A stretch of DNA of 64,000 bases from Subtercola sp. (GCA_025463745.1 JAODBB010000005.1:1-64000); one strand, 5' to 3'; positions 33,162-43,387 are shown, counted from the stretch's first letter. The notes: generated by a model from the letters alone, not told the origin. A program made the numbers and translations.

Positions 33162-36100
33162 CTACCGTGCCGCGCGCGTTTCGAGCCTTACCGGCCCGAA
33201 CAGCCCGTGCACGGTCTGCCCCGCCATCACAGCAGACGTGGGGGAAGCGTACTGCACGTACGGAGCAAGCGTGCCGCGAACGGTCACGGTGAGTTCGTGT
33301 GCGGAACCGGTGGAGACAAAATCGGTGATGTCGGCGACCCACGGCCCGGCAAACAGCGTTTGCACGGGCTCACCGTCGATGAGGATGCTCGCGGTGCCTC
33401 GAACCACTCCGAGATCGAGCACGGTGCGGGGCGCCGCGCCTGTCGAGCCCGACACCGAGGCGGCGATGGTACGCCGGTAGTGCACGGCACCGCCCAGGGA
33501 GCCCAGCCCGAGCTCCGACCACGGAACGAGCTCGGCCGACGCCTCTTCGGTGACGACCACAAGCGGCCCATCAACCAGCGCCCCCGCCCTGCGCCCGTCG
33601 GCGGGCGAGAACACCAGCGTGATGCGCTGCCCCGCGCGAGCGGGAGTGGCCAGGCGCAGAGTGCTTCCCTCGCGATCGAGAACGAGGCCTGCGGATGACC
33701 CGGCAGCAGCCTGCGCCTCGAACGGTACAACCGTCGGCACCGTGATACTCGTCGCACCAATGGGCACCAGAAACGTGAGGCGTTCGGTGCGCCCGGGGGC
33801 CGGCCGGGCATCCGGAACCAGCCTCACGACCGTGTCGCTCGCCGCCTCGGTTTCGAGCCAGGTTGCGGCCTGCAGCGGGTGCGGTCTGGGCACGATGCAG
33901 CCGTAGCGCGGGTCTTCGAACTGTTCTTTGCGCAGCGCGAGCGGCACCGATGCTCCCTCGCGTGTCGCGTTCCAGTCGGTGCCGGTAGCGATGCCGAGAC
34001 CGCCGGCAGGGCGCGGCACCGAATCGAGACGCAGGGCGACAGGGCGCCCGACGTCGACGCAGTTCACCTCGATGACATTGGTGCCAGTGCGCAGTACCGC
34101 TCGCAGGTCGTAGGGATGCACCCGCGTGAAGCGCTTCACACTGTAGGGGTCGAAGTCACCTTGGCGGCCGACCTCTGTTCCGTTGACGAGGATGATCGTG
34201 GGCGCTTCGCTCGACACCTGGATGCGCGTGTCTGCTTCGGTGCCGTCGACCTCGAAGGTCGTGGTGAACGAGACTCCTGTTGAACGGGCGAACGCGTCGG
34301 TCGGCACGATCCACTCGGGGCGCTGAAACGCGTCGGTGTCGGAGGCGAGCGCAAAGTACGCACGCAGCGGTCGGTCGGAGAGTGCGGTGAACTCGATTTC
34401 GAGCGCGGTCGTGGCGCTGGCGCTGACCGGGGTATGGCTGAGGTAGCCGTCGCCCGAGACGGGTGCTTCTGCGCCGTTCAGCAGCACGCGGCGATCGGCG
34501 TTGCTGCCCACCACGAGGGTGAGGCCATCAACATCGGGGATGGTGATGGTGGCGCGCAGGCGATAGACCTCACCGGCGCGGGCATCCGGCCAGCTCACGA
34601 ATTCTTCTGGAACGTAGCCGTTCGGGCCGAGGCTTTCGTCGTGCACGATGTCGTTCTGGATGCCGCGGGAGAGCGACCAGACGGCGTGCTGCCAGTCGGC
34701 GTCGAGGCCGGGGCCGCTCACCTCGGCGAAGGGGCCGAAGGTGGCGGTGACGGCGGTCGAGCCGGCCAGAGAGCCGGAAGGAGCGGCGGCGCCATCAGCG
34801 CCGGCCTCATCGGTCTCGTGCTCGAACTCCCACACCTGCACCGGAATGATGCCAGTGTCGGCGACCGGCCCGACGTCACCCCACTGGTTGTCGAGCGTCG
34901 ATTCGGCCAGCACGCTCCACTCGCCGTCGAGCGCGATCGACCTCTCGAGGCCTCCGACCCGCGTCGCCGATGGTTCGGGCAGCTCGGGTGCGATCACGAG
35001 AAACTCGAGCGACCCACTGGTGAACTCGGCGTCGACGGTGATCTCACCCTTCGCGTGCGTGAAGGGCACCGCGTAGCGCGAGCCGGTGCGCGGATCCCAT
35101 TGCTGAACGGTCAGCGGCGCGTCGCCGAGCCCGGTCACCCGAGCAGAGAACGTGCGACCGGTGGGCGGCAGAAAGGTGTAGCCGTTTGTGCTCAGCTGAT
35201 GCCAGTAGATCTTCCAATTGAAGCTGCCGCCGCCCTCGACCCAGGCCGAGTCTTCAAAACCGGGCAGCAGAGGCTGAACCGTGCCGGTCTTTTCGTCGTG
35301 AGCGATCAGCGCGATCACGTGTGCGTCGCCCACCGAACGCAACATGGTGGGGGCGTCGGCGATCACCTCGACGCGTGAAGGCACGAGGGTTTGCGCCACG
35401 TCGGCCGGCCCAGCCGTCTGCGTGAGGGAGCCGCTCGCCAGGGCCGCGCCGAATTCGGCCGCGAGCGCATCCGCTTCGGCCGGACTGGCGCCGCTGAAGA
35501 CCGAGGGCACACTGCCGCTCGCCACCAGAACCCCTCCGGCGGCCGCGAAGTCGAGCAGCACCCGAGCCGTTGCGGCACCCAGCACACGCACGTCGGGCAG
35601 AACGACGTTGCGAAAACGCCCGGTGCCGATGGCCAGTTCGCCGTCGATGATGAGCGCGTGGGCAACGGTATCGCTGCCCAGAATATCGTAGTCGATGCCG
35701 GCCGTCTCGAGCAGGCCGCGTCGCTCGGCGAACCACGAGGTGGCGCCGTTCAGTTCGTGGTAATGAGCTGTCGATCGCGTGTCACCGAGGTCACGGCCAT
35801 CCACCGTCACATCGAACTGGGCGCTTTCGGTCGGGTAGAACAGCACAGTGGATGCCCGGTGCACCCCCATCGTCAGCGTCGACGAAATGCGGGCGATCGC
35901 CAGAGCGAACTCACCATAGGCGGGCCAATACGGTTGACGCCAGCACGTCGACGGCGGTGCCCACTCGAACCACCCCGAGCGGGTGGAGTAGTAGACAGCG
36001 TGCGGGTCGTAGAGGTTGGCGCCCCGGCGGAAGTACGGGCTCAGCCAGTCGTAGGTCTCTTCGAGGGTTCCGCCCCAGCCAGAAGAGTGGAACGACTCGA

Positions 36101-37172
36101 TCCAGACCCGCTCGTGACCGTTCGCGTGCGCCATCGAGCTGTGGATCTTCGAGTCACCCCAGTGGTCGCTGCCGGGAATGCCGTACTGCGAATGGGTGGC
36201 GAGGTAGTCGCCGTAGAGGCGGGTGGCGCCCACCGGGTCACCCTCGCGGGCGGGGCTCTGCTGGTCGAATCCGCACTCGAGGCCTGCGCTCGCGAGCCAC
36301 TCGGCGAGAGGAGTGAAGAAGGCTTCTTCGCCGAGCCGAGCACGAGTGCGGTGGTAGTCGACACGCACGGTACCTGCCTCGCGATCGGAGTTCTCGAACA
36401 CGGGGTCGCCCCAGAGCGCGGGCAGCAACGTCACGAGCTCGTACCCGTGCTCGCCCTCGAATTCGCGAGCGAACGAACTCGACCAGCTCGGCATGTCGGG
36501 CAGCTCGTCTTGAAAGACCCCGCCGATGGCGGTGCCGAACCACTGGCCCACATGGCGGGAATAGGCGCCGAAGATCGCGTCGATGAGGGCGGCCGACGCC
36601 GCGCTCGAGAAGTAGTCGAAGCCACGGGTGGCGGCGAACGCGACGACGAGTTCGCCGCCCTCAGCACTGAAGGCCGCTTCGTTGCCGCGCAGCGTCACGG
36701 CGACCGAGGTCGTGGCGCCGGGGCCGACATACCACGCAGCGAGTGCGGTCGAGCCCTCCGGTGCGGCGAGACTCACCTCGCCGTCGACGGGTAGACGTAC
36801 CTGTCCGAGTGATTGGCCGGCGAGGCTCGGGTCTGCGGCCACGAGGTGACCTTGAATGTTCGCCCCCGAGAAGCCGATCTGGTCGTACAACCAGATCTGA
36901 AACCCGAGTTCGTCGGCGTCGCGGCAGGCGCCTTCGAACAGTATCCACCATTCGTCAGACATGAACGCGGGGTCGTCGGCCAGCGCACCGTAGAGCGGCC
37001 CAGTCGGTGCGAGGTTCATGACAACGGCCTGGCGAACGTTCTGCGCAACCAGCTGTTCCATCTGCCAGCGAAGGCGCGCGGGTTCGAGTTTCTCTCCGCT
37101 CCACCACCACAGTGGCACCGGGCCGTACGAGAGAGCCGGAGATTCGAAGCGACGAACGAGTTCTTCAAACAT
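33162..37172 (-). CDS. GH106-type alpha-L-rhamnosidase
   Basis: A 1336-residue glycoside hydrolase. The N-terminus, YGPVPLWWWSGEKLEPARLRWQMEQL, followed by VAQNVRQAVVMNL and WLYDQIGFSGANI, is the opening of the GH106/Glyco_hydro_106 fold; later segments such as SDHWGDSKIHSSMAHANG and a galactose-binding-like domain near the C-terminus fit the large multidomain members. GH106 enzymes release L-rhamnose, including from rhamnogalacturonan side chains. No signal peptide is present, so substrate must be imported. Position in a rhamnose locus supports the specificity. A terminator separates it from the ABC importer genes upstream; it runs on into the LacI gene. Confidence 0.87.
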   Translation of the reverse strand: MFEELVRRFESPALSYGPVPLWWWSGEKLEPARLRWQMEQLVAQNVRQAVVMNLAPTGPLYGALADDPAFMSDEWWILFEGACRDADELGFQIWLYDQIGFSGANIQGHLVAADPSLAGQSLGQVRLPVDGEVSLAAPEGSTALAAWYVGPGATTSVAVTLRGNEAAFSAEGGELVVAFAATRGFDYFSSAASAALIDAIFGAYSRHVGQWFGTAIGGVFQDELPDMPSWSSSFAREFEGEHGYELVTLLPALWGDPVFENSDREAGTVRVDYHRTRARLGEEAFFTPLAEWLASAGLECGFDQQSPAREGDPVGATRLYGDYLATHSQYGIPGSDHWGDSKIHSSMAHANGHERVWIESFHSSGWGGTLEETYDWLSPYFRRGANLYDPHAVYYSTRSGWFEWAPPSTCWRQPYWPAYGEFALAIARISSTLTMGVHRASTVLFYPTESAQFDVTVDGRDLGDTRSTAHYHELNGATSWFAERRGLLETAGIDYDILGSDTVAHALIIDGELAIGTGRFRNVVLPDVRVLGAATARVLLDFAAAGGVLVASGSVPSVFSGASPAEADALAAEFGAALASGSLTQTAGPADVAQTLVPSRVEVIADAPTMLRSVGDAHVIALIAHDEKTGTVQPLLPGFEDSAWVEGGGSFNWKIYWHQLSTNGYTFLPPTGRTFSARVTGLGDAPLTVQQWDPRTGSRYAVPFTHAKGEITVDAEFTSGSLEFLVIAPELPEPSATRVGGLERSIALDGEWSVLAESTLDNQWGDVGPVADTGIIPVQVWEFEHETDEAGADGAAAPSGSLAGSTAVTATFGPFAEVSGPGLDADWQHAVWSLSRGIQNDIVHDESLGPNGYVPEEFVSWPDARAGEVYRLRATITIPDVDGLTLVVGSNADRRVLLNGAEAPVSGDGYLSHTPVSASATTALEIEFTALSDRPLRAYFALASDTDAFQRPEWIVPTDAFARSTGVSFTTTFEVDGTEADTRIQVSSEAPTIILVNGTEVGRQGDFDPYSVKRFTRVHPYDLRAVLRTGTNVIEVNCVDVGRPVALRLDSVPRPAGGLGIATGTDWNATREGASVPLALRKEQFEDPRYGCIVPRPHPLQAATWLETEAASDTVVRLVPDARPAPGRTERLTFLVPIGATSITVPTVVPFEAQAAAGSSAGLVLDREGSTLRLATPARAGQRITLVFSPADGRRAGALVDGPLVVVTEEASAELVPWSELGLGSLGGAVHYRRTIAASVSGSTGAAPRTVLDLGVVRGTASILIDGEPVQTLFAGPWVADITDFVSTGSAHELTVTVRGTLAPYVQYASPTSAVMAGQTVHGLFGPVRLETRAAR

Positions 37173-37249
37173 GAGGGAACAATGCTTCTTTCAGTGTGAG
37201 GTGTAGGAAGTCGAGGTGTTGCGAAGAATGACGAAGTTGCGATGAATAA

Positions 37250-37287
37250 GGGAGGGCCCGGTTCGAGAGAGCGAACCAGACCCTCCC
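37250..37287 (-). terminator. Terminator behind the ABC substrate-binding protein gene
   Basis: 16-nt arms (37250-37265 and 37272-37287) pair with two mismatches around a 6-nt loop; the core is GGGAGGG / CCCTCCC plus GGTTCG / CGAACC. On the minus strand the stem starts 11 nt after the stop codon and is followed by TTATTCAT. It should separate importer transcription from the GH106-type gene. Confidence 0.75.
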
Positions 37288-37298
37288 CGAGTGGATGC

Positions 37299-38576
37299 TT
37301 AGCCTTCACCCTCGGCGTAAGCGGCATCCATCTGCTTCAGAGCGTCAGTCGAGCTCAGCGATCCGGCGAGCAACTGCTGCAGAACCTCGAAGTGAACCTG
37401 CTGAACCTTCGAGTTCGGCCACAGCTGATCCATGAACGGGTCGGTCTTGCCGTCGGTCTGGAACTGGATGAAGGTCGCCAGCAGCGGGTCGGCCTTGAAC
37501 GTGGTGCTCGGAATGGCGGGGATACCGGCAACGGCCGTCGCGTAGACCGACGATCCTTCATCAGAGGCGAGCCAGTCGATGAACTTGATAGCTGCGGCCT
37601 GGTTCTTCGACGAGGCGTTCACCGCGTACGAGGCACCGACGGCACCGGCCATGCGGGTCGAGGTCGCGTTGTCGTTGGCGGGCATCGGCAGGTAGGAGAA
37701 CTGCGTTCCGCTTGCGGCGTCTTGCTGCATGGCGGCGATCGAGGAGTTGACCTGCACCGAACCGAAGGCGTCACCGGTTGCGACGAGCTTCAGCGCATCT
37801 TCGTACGACGTACCGAGGTCACCGTCTTGGAAGCAGCCGGCATCTTGCATCTGCTTGTACTTGTCGAAGGCGGTCTTCCACTCGCTGTCGGCGAACGTGA
37901 CCTTGCCTGCCGACATCTGAGCCGCGAAGTCGGGGTTCGGGCCGTAGACCAGGGTCGGGGTCAGCGCGTAGGGAATCAACTGCGTGTTCCAGGGGGTGCC
38001 GGCGGCGAGCGCGAAGGCCGACTTGCCCATCGACTTCGCCGTGCCGCAGAAGGCCATCAGCTCGGTCCAGGTGGTGGGTGCCTTCAGGCCCGCGGCATCC
38101 ATCGCCGTCTGGTTGTAGGCGGCGCCGATGCCCGAGAAGGTAATGGGTGCGACATAGGTCTTGCCGTCGATCGAGGTGACCGGTGCGATGCCCGTCGGGA
38201 TCTTCGAGGCGAACGGTTCATTCGACAGGTCGACGATGAGGCCGGCCTTCTGAACGACTGTCATGGCCATCGGGTTGCCATCACCTGCCCACGTGTAGAT
38301 GACGTCGGGTGCGGTGCCGCTCGACAGCTGCGTGCGGGTGGTGGTCTGGTAGTTGTCGACGTCAGAGACGGTGTAGTTGATCGTCACGCCGGGATTCGCC
38401 TTTTCGTACGCTGCCTTGACGACGTCGGCCGCCGGCTTCTCGCTGGTCAGAAGGGCCCAGGTGACGGTGCTTGAGCCACCGGAGCTGCTGGAGCTGCCGG
38501 TGTCGTTCGAACAGGCCGCCAGACCAGCGATGAGCAGGGTGCTCGCCGCTAGGGCGCCTACAACTTTGTAGCGCAT
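37299..38576 (-). CDS. Sugar ABC transporter substrate-binding lipoprotein
   Basis: A 425-residue family 1 extracellular solute-binding protein. The signal peptide ends in the lipobox LAAC (Cys22), followed by a Ser/Gly linker. The mature part shows the usual pattern YEKANPGVTINYTVSDVD, TAPDVIYTWAGDG, GIGAAYNQTAMDAAGL and a C-terminal KQMDAAYAEGEG. ATG 38576 has AAGGAG 7 nt upstream. It is the third gene of the importer operon (permease, permease, binding protein). In this locus the likely ligand is a rhamnose-containing oligosaccharide. No ATPase gene is present, as is common for actinobacterial CUT1 systems that share an MsiK-type ATPase. Confidence 0.93.
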   Translation of the reverse strand: MRYKVVGALAASTLLIAGLAACSNDTGSSSSSGGSSTVTWALLTSEKPAADVVKAAYEKANPGVTINYTVSDVDNYQTTTRTQLSSGTAPDVIYTWAGDGNPMAMTVVQKAGLIVDLSNEPFASKIPTGIAPVTSIDGKTYVAPITFSGIGAAYNQTAMDAAGLKAPTTWTELMAFCGTAKSMGKSAFALAAGTPWNTQLIPYALTPTLVYGPNPDFAAQMSAGKVTFADSEWKTAFDKYKQMQDAGCFQDGDLGTSYEDALKLVATGDAFGSVQVNSSIAAMQQDAASGTQFSYLPMPANDNATSTRMAGAVGASYAVNASSKNQAAAIKFIDWLASDEGSSVYATAVAGIPAIPSTTFKADPLLATFIQFQTDGKTDPFMDQLWPNSKVQQVHFEVLQQLLAGSLSSTDALKQMDAAYAEGEG

Positions 38577-38639
38577 GTGATTGTCTCCTTTGTGATGGGG
38601 ATGCCCGAACTGACGCTCGAGCCGTTCTCGCCGAAGCGG

Positions 38640-39461
38640 TCAGCCTTTGAGGCCGCTGGCGAAGCCTTGAATAACGGTCTTCTGAAGCAGGAAGTACACG
38701 AGCAAGATCGGGAAGATGCTGATGATGAGGCCGGCGAACACGAGGTTCCATTGCGACACGTACTGGCCGACGAAAGCGTAGATCGCGACGGGAACCGTTT
38801 GTTGACCGCTGCCGCTCAGATAGAGCAGAGGGGTGAGGAAGTCGTTCCAAATGGTGATGACGTTCAAGATCGCCACCGTGCCGGTGATCGGGCGCAGCAG
38901 CGGAAACAGCACGCGCCAGAACGTGGTCAAGAGGCCGGCGCCGTCGATGGCGGCCGCCTCTTCGTATTCGATCGGAAGGGCGCGCAGAAAGCCGGTGTAC
39001 AAGAAGATCGAGAACGGCATCTGCAACCCGGCGTAGAACAGCACCAGGGCCCAGACCGTGCCGAGCAGGTGCAGGTCGCGCATGGTCTGATAAAGCGGAA
39101 TGAGCGCGAGCTGAAAGGGCAGCAGCAAGCCGATCATGAAGCCGATGAACGCCAGTTTCGACCAGCGCTTGGTGATCCGCGCGAGTGGGTAGGCCGCGAG
39201 CGACGAGAACACGATGAGAATGACGACGCTGCAGATCGTGACGATGGCACTGTTGCCGAGTGCGTTGCCCAGATGCCCCTGGTTCCAGGCATCGGCGAAG
39301 TTCTGCAGCGTGACCTTGGCCGGCAGGGCGAGCGAGCCGCCCGGGTCGTTCGGCTCTTTGAGAGCGGTGACGATCAATACGTACAGCGGAATGAAGAAGA
39401 CGACCGCCGTGAGTATCATCACGGCCTCGAGGATGCCCGTTTTCCAGGTATAGCGCTGCAT
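38640..39461 (-). CDS. Sugar ABC transporter permease (MalG-like)
   Basis: A 273-residue inner-membrane permease of the CUT1 class with six predicted helices. The EAA loop, which contacts the ATPase, is YEEAAAIDGAGLLTTFWRV; the N-terminal helix is AVMILTAVVFFIPLYVLIV. The ATG at 39461 overlaps the stop of the first permease by one base (TAATG), with GGGAG upstream. It forms a heterodimer with the MalF-like permease and works with the lipoprotein encoded next. Confidence 0.94.
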   Translation of the reverse strand: MQRYTWKTGILEAVMILTAVVFFIPLYVLIVTALKEPNDPGGSLALPAKVTLQNFADAWNQGHLGNALGNSAIVTICSVVILIVFSSLAAYPLARITKRWSKLAFIGFMIGLLLPFQLALIPLYQTMRDLHLLGTVWALVLFYAGLQMPFSIFLYTGFLRALPIEYEEAAAIDGAGLLTTFWRVLFPLLRPITGTVAILNVITIWNDFLTPLLYLSGSGQQTVPVAIYAFVGQYVSQWNLVFAGLIISIFPILLVYFLLQKTVIQGFASGLKG

Positions 39462-40372
39462 TACTTGCTCCCACGATTCTGACGGCCGAGTATGACGAAC
39501 TGGCCTCCGGAAATGATGCCGACCAGAATCGCGAGCACGACGGCGATCGCGATGCCGTAGGCGAAGTCGCCGAACTGAAAGGCGTTCTTGTACAAGAAGG
39601 TCGACATCGTCTCGGTGGAGCCACCCGGCCCGCCGCCCGTCATGACCCACACTTGGTCGAAGATCTTGAGGCCGCCGATGATCGACAACATCAGGTTGAT
39701 GGTGATGGAGGGCGCCAGCTCGGGCCGCACGATGCTCCAGAAGCGGCGGATGGGGCCCGCGCCGTCGACCATCGAGGCCTCGATGATCTCTCGAGGGATG
39801 CCCTGCAGGTTGGCGAGGAAGATCACCATGGAGTAGCCGGCGAACTGCCAGATGATGACCACGCAGATGGCCCAGATCGCTGTGCTCTGATCGCCCAGCC
39901 AGGTGGTGGGCGGCACGCCGAAGAACGAGAGGAACTCGTTGACGGCACCCTTTTGACCGAGCAGGTTCTGCCAGAGGTAGCCCGTCGCCACCGGAGTGAT
40001 CACGGCGGGGGCGAAGAAGATCACGCGAAGCACATTGCGCGATTTGATTTTCGAGTTCACACCGAGGGCGATCAGCAGGCCGACCAGGTTCTGAACGATC
40101 ATGATCGTGATCGCGATGACCAGCGTGTGCCACACCGAGGCGAGAGCCTTCGGGTCGTGAAAGAGCTTGACGTAGTTGTCCCACCCGATGAAGTTCTTGA
40201 CCGGGTCGAGGCCGTTCCAGTCGGTGAACGAAAGGGCCGCACCCTGAATGCTCGGATAGAGCACGATGAAGATGTAGATCGCTGCTGCCGGAATCAGAAA
40301 CAGCCAGAGGCCGCGCCTGCCGTTCAGATCGATGCCGCCTTTGCGCCGCCGTGCAGGTCGGTCCAACGCCAT
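39461..40372 (-). CDS. Sugar ABC transporter permease (MalF-like)
   Basis: A 303-residue CUT1 permease. Helices begin at LWLFLIPAAAIYIFIVLYP; the EAA loop reads IIEASMVDGAGPIRRFWSIV. ATG 40372 has GAGGAGG 5 nt upstream, an unusually strong ribosome site that fixes the start. It is the first gene of the importer operon and is read from the TTGACT/TAAGTT promoter in the divergent region. Confidence 0.94.
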   Translation of the reverse strand: MALDRPARRRKGGIDLNGRRGLWLFLIPAAAIYIFIVLYPSIQGAALSFTDWNGLDPVKNFIGWDNYVKLFHDPKALASVWHTLVIAITIMIVQNLVGLLIALGVNSKIKSRNVLRVIFFAPAVITPVATGYLWQNLLGQKGAVNEFLSFFGVPPTTWLGDQSTAIWAICVVIIWQFAGYSMVIFLANLQGIPREIIEASMVDGAGPIRRFWSIVRPELAPSITINLMLSIIGGLKIFDQVWVMTGGGPGGSTETMSTFLYKNAFQFGDFAYGIAIAVVLAILVGIISGGQFVILGRQNRGSK

Positions 40373-40407
40373 TACGACCTCCTCGTCGTTTGTGATTCGC
40401 GAACTGT

Positions 40408-40464
40408 GATTCGTTTCAAGTTTGAACTCTGCACAACTTACGCAGGATGCCCGCGAATAGTCAA
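40408..40464 (-). promoter_or_regulatory. Promoter and LacI-type sites of the ABC importer operon
   Basis: On the minus strand TTGACT (40464-40459) and TAAGTT (40440-40435) are 18 nt apart. Just downstream lie a near-palindrome GTTTCAAGTTTGAAC (40413-40427) over the expected start site and the word GATTCGTTTC (40408-40417), 8 of 10 like the GAAACGTTTC operator at 40594. It fits repression by the local LacI protein. The rest of the 300-nt divergent spacer (40465-40593) shows nothing further. Confidence 0.55.
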
Positions 40465-40593
40465 GTCGGAATCGAAATTGCATTCCGATCGAGACTATTG
40501 TGGATACATCCCTTTGTTCATCAGCATTTTTGAGCATCTTGGACTCGCAGAGCGTGCAACGATACGGGCGCTAATTTGGTTCAGAGACTTTGT

Positions 40594-40615
40594 GAAACGT
40601 TTCGATTGTGATAAT
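40594..40615 (+). promoter_or_regulatory. LacI-type operator and extended -10 of the rhamnose operon
   Basis: The perfect palindrome GAAACGTTTC (40594-40603) lies just upstream of an extended -10 box, TGT followed by GATAAT (40610-40615). The -35 region is poor, as often with extended -10 promoters. A repressor on the palindrome would cover the -35/-10 spacer. It would drive the plus-strand genes from 40674 onward. Confidence 0.6.
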
Positions 40616-40673
40616 TGTTGTCATGCAGAGTCACCGGAGACCTGCTTTCGACGATGAAGGATCACCACGCACA

Positions 40674-43337
40674 ATGAGCTCTCTTCAGGCCTACGATCTG
40701 CGTACTGAATACCGCGACACCCCGCTGGCAATCGACACCACGAACCCGCGACTCTCGTGGAGACTGCGCAGTGCCGCTGCGGGTTCGCACGCCCTCGCCG
40801 CCCGTGTCGTGGTTCGCAGTACCAGCGGCGGCAGTGACAGCAGCAGCAAAGACAGCACCGAGCTCTGGTCATCGGGCTGGGTTTCGTCGTCAACCGGAGC
40901 AGGCGCCGTCGGCATCGCCTACGAAGGCCCGCTGGCATCGCGCACCCGCTACGACTGGACTCTTGAACTGCGTGATGCTGACGGCGCCGAGTTCGAGGGC
41001 GGCAGCTCGTGGTTCGAGACGGCCCTGCTCCAGCGCTCTGACTTCGCCGGAGCCTTCATCTCCGTCGACAACACGTACGACATTCCCGACCGCGAATTCG
41101 ATCCGCCCGTCGATGATGACATTCCCACCGCGGTGCGCCACGTGCCCCCGGCCGCCCACCTTCGGAGCTCCTTCACAGCCCGGGCCGGTGTGGCGCGAGC
41201 CCGTCTGTATTCCACGGCGCACGGCATCTATACAGTGCACCTGAACGGTGAACGCCTCGGCACCGCCGAGCTCGCTCCCGGCTGGACCGACTACACCGAA
41301 CGCTTGCAGTACCAGACCTACGACGTCACCGCCGCGCTGCGCGAGGGTGACAACGCGCTCGGCCTGCTGCTGGCCGACGGCTGGTGGGCGGGCTACGTCG
41401 GGTTCGACGCCCGTCGACAGGGAAATCACTATGGAGTCGCCGCCGAAGCGTGGGTGCAACTCGAGATCACCTATGACGATGGCAGCACCGAGACCGTCGT
41501 CACAGATTCATCGTGGCAGACGGCCAATGGCCGCATCCACTACACCGACCTGCTGATGGGCGAGTACGTGGATGCTCGGCGCGACCTCGGCGACTGGACC
41601 ACTCCCGGCTATGACGCGTCAGGCTGGGCCCCCGTCTCTGTGCGCACCGATGACTTCGCCACGTTCGTCGCCGAAGTCGATGCCCCGATCGAGATCATCG
41701 ACGAGGTGACGGCGAAGTCGGTGGTCATCGATGCCCAGGGCCGTGCGCTCTACGACTTCGGCCAGAACCTGGTGGGGCGTGTTCGCGTCGAACTGGGCTC
41801 TCTCGGGGTGGATCAGTCGATCATCCTGCGCCATGGCGAAGTGCTCGAGAATGACGCTCTGTACACAGCGAACCTGCGCACCGCGCAGCAGCGTGATGTC
41901 TATGTGTCGGCGGGCGCCGACGAGAACACGTTCGAGCCGACCTTCACCATGCACGGCTTTCGTTACGTCGAGATCTCGGGCCTGAGTTCGCCGGTGCCCG
42001 TTGAGAACGTCGTCGCCAGAGTCATGTCGAGCGCCACGCCGCCCGCGGGTGACATCACCACGTCGAGCGACGACGTGAATCAGCTGATCAGCAACATCCG
42101 CTGGGGTCAGCGCGGCAACTTCGCCGGCCTGCCCACCGACTGCCCGCAGCGTGATGAGCGGCTGGGCTGGATGGCCGACGCCCAGGTGTTCTTGCCCACC
42201 GCGGCACTGAACGCCGACGTCGCGTCGTTCTTCACCCGCTGGCTGGCGGATGTTCGGGGCGCCCAAACGGCAGAGGGATCGTTTCCCGATGTCGCCCCCG
42301 TGGTTTCGCAGTTCTTCTTCGACGGGGCGCCGGCTTGGGCCGACGCCGGTGTCATCATTCCATGGCACCTCTACAAGGTGTACGGCGACCTCCGTCTGCT
42401 CGAAACGTCGTACGAGTCAATGCGCCGCTGGGTCGACTTCGTCGAGAAGCACAACTCCGACCTGATCTGGACCAAGCGGGTGGGCAATCACTACGGCGAC
42501 TGGCTGCAGATCGACGCGCTCACTCCTCGCCCACTGATGGCCACCGCCTACTTCGCCCACTCGGCCGAACTCGTTGCTAAGTCGGCGGCAGCCCTTGGCA
42601 AGAGCGCCGATGCTGAGCACTACGCAGACCTCGCCGCGCGCATCAAGTCGGCCTTTCGCGACACCTTCACGGGTGCGGATGGCCGGCTCGACGGTGACAC
42701 GCAAACCGACTACCTGCTCGCACTGGCCTTCGACCTCGTCGACGGCGAACAGCGTGAAGCCGCGAAGAAGCACCTCGTCGAGGCGATCGAAGCGCACGAC
42801 GGCCTGCTGACCACCGGCTTCGTCGGTGTTTCGTTGCTCTGCCCCGTGCTCAGCGAAATCGGCCGCGACGATCTCGCCTATGCCCTGCTCGAAACCGACC
42901 GCTACCCGAGCTTGCTCTACTCCGTGCGCCAGGGCGCGACCACGATCTGGGAGCGCTGGGACGGCTGGACCGAGCACGCGGGGTTCCAGTCGGTGGAGAT
43001 GAACTCGTTCAACCACTACTCGCTCGGCTCGGTCGGCGAATGGCTGTACCGCTACGTTGCGGGCATCGACCAGACCGCCGACTCGATCGCGTACGAGCAC
43101 CTGCTGATCGCGCCGCGCGTGGGCGGTTCGCTCACCTCGGTTTCGGCGCACTACGAGAGTTCACGAGGCCGGATCTCGAGCGCATGGACGCTCGAGGGCG
43201 ACCGGTTCGCGCTCGAGATCGAGGTTCCGCCTGGAGCGGTCGCGACGGTGGTCGTACCCGGCGGAGAAACCGTCGAGGTGACCTCGGGGCGGCACCACTT
43301 CGATTCGATCATCCCCTCGGCCGCACCGGTCGGCTGA
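40674..43337 (+). CDS. GH78 alpha-L-rhamnosidase
   Basis: An 887-residue inverting glycosidase that frees terminal L-rhamnose. GH78 landmarks appear in order: NPRLSWRL at the N-terminus, LMGEYVDARRDL, YDFGQNLVGRVRVEL, ILRHGEVLEN, MHGFRYVEISGL, LPTDCPQRDERLGWMADAQVF with the probable general acid E495, then TTIWERWDGW and SFNHYSLGSVGEWLYR. There is no signal peptide. ATG 40674 has AAGGA 11 nt upstream and is where family similarity begins; in-frame ATGs at 40608 and 40623 are alternatives. First gene of the rhamnose operon. Its code shares little repeat identity with the second GH78 gene, so they are not a recent duplication. Confidence 0.95.
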   Translation: MSSLQAYDLRTEYRDTPLAIDTTNPRLSWRLRSAAAGSHALAARVVVRSTSGGSDSSSKDSTELWSSGWVSSSTGAGAVGIAYEGPLASRTRYDWTLELRDADGAEFEGGSSWFETALLQRSDFAGAFISVDNTYDIPDREFDPPVDDDIPTAVRHVPPAAHLRSSFTARAGVARARLYSTAHGIYTVHLNGERLGTAELAPGWTDYTERLQYQTYDVTAALREGDNALGLLLADGWWAGYVGFDARRQGNHYGVAAEAWVQLEITYDDGSTETVVTDSSWQTANGRIHYTDLLMGEYVDARRDLGDWTTPGYDASGWAPVSVRTDDFATFVAEVDAPIEIIDEVTAKSVVIDAQGRALYDFGQNLVGRVRVELGSLGVDQSIILRHGEVLENDALYTANLRTAQQRDVYVSAGADENTFEPTFTMHGFRYVEISGLSSPVPVENVVARVMSSATPPAGDITTSSDDVNQLISNIRWGQRGNFAGLPTDCPQRDERLGWMADAQVFLPTAALNADVASFFTRWLADVRGAQTAEGSFPDVAPVVSQFFFDGAPAWADAGVIIPWHLYKVYGDLRLLETSYESMRRWVDFVEKHNSDLIWTKRVGNHYGDWLQIDALTPRPLMATAYFAHSAELVAKSAAALGKSADAEHYADLAARIKSAFRDTFTGADGRLDGDTQTDYLLALAFDLVDGEQREAAKKHLVEAIEAHDGLLTTGFVGVSLLCPVLSEIGRDDLAYALLETDRYPSLLYSVRQGATTIWERWDGWTEHAGFQSVEMNSFNHYSLGSVGEWLYRYVAGIDQTADSIAYEHLLIAPRVGGSLTSVSAHYESSRGRISSAWTLEGDRFALEIEVPPGAVATVVVPGGETVEVTSGRHHFDSIIPSAAPVG

Positions 43338-43387
43338 CGCACCCCCACCACCCCACACCAACGGTTCTGACGAAAACGAAACCTGAC

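Noticed and set aside
38362-40184. Extra long minus-strand frames over the ABC importer genes
   Set aside because: They are out-of-frame readings of the two permease genes and the binding-protein gene, which have full family motifs and ribosome sites in the chosen frame.
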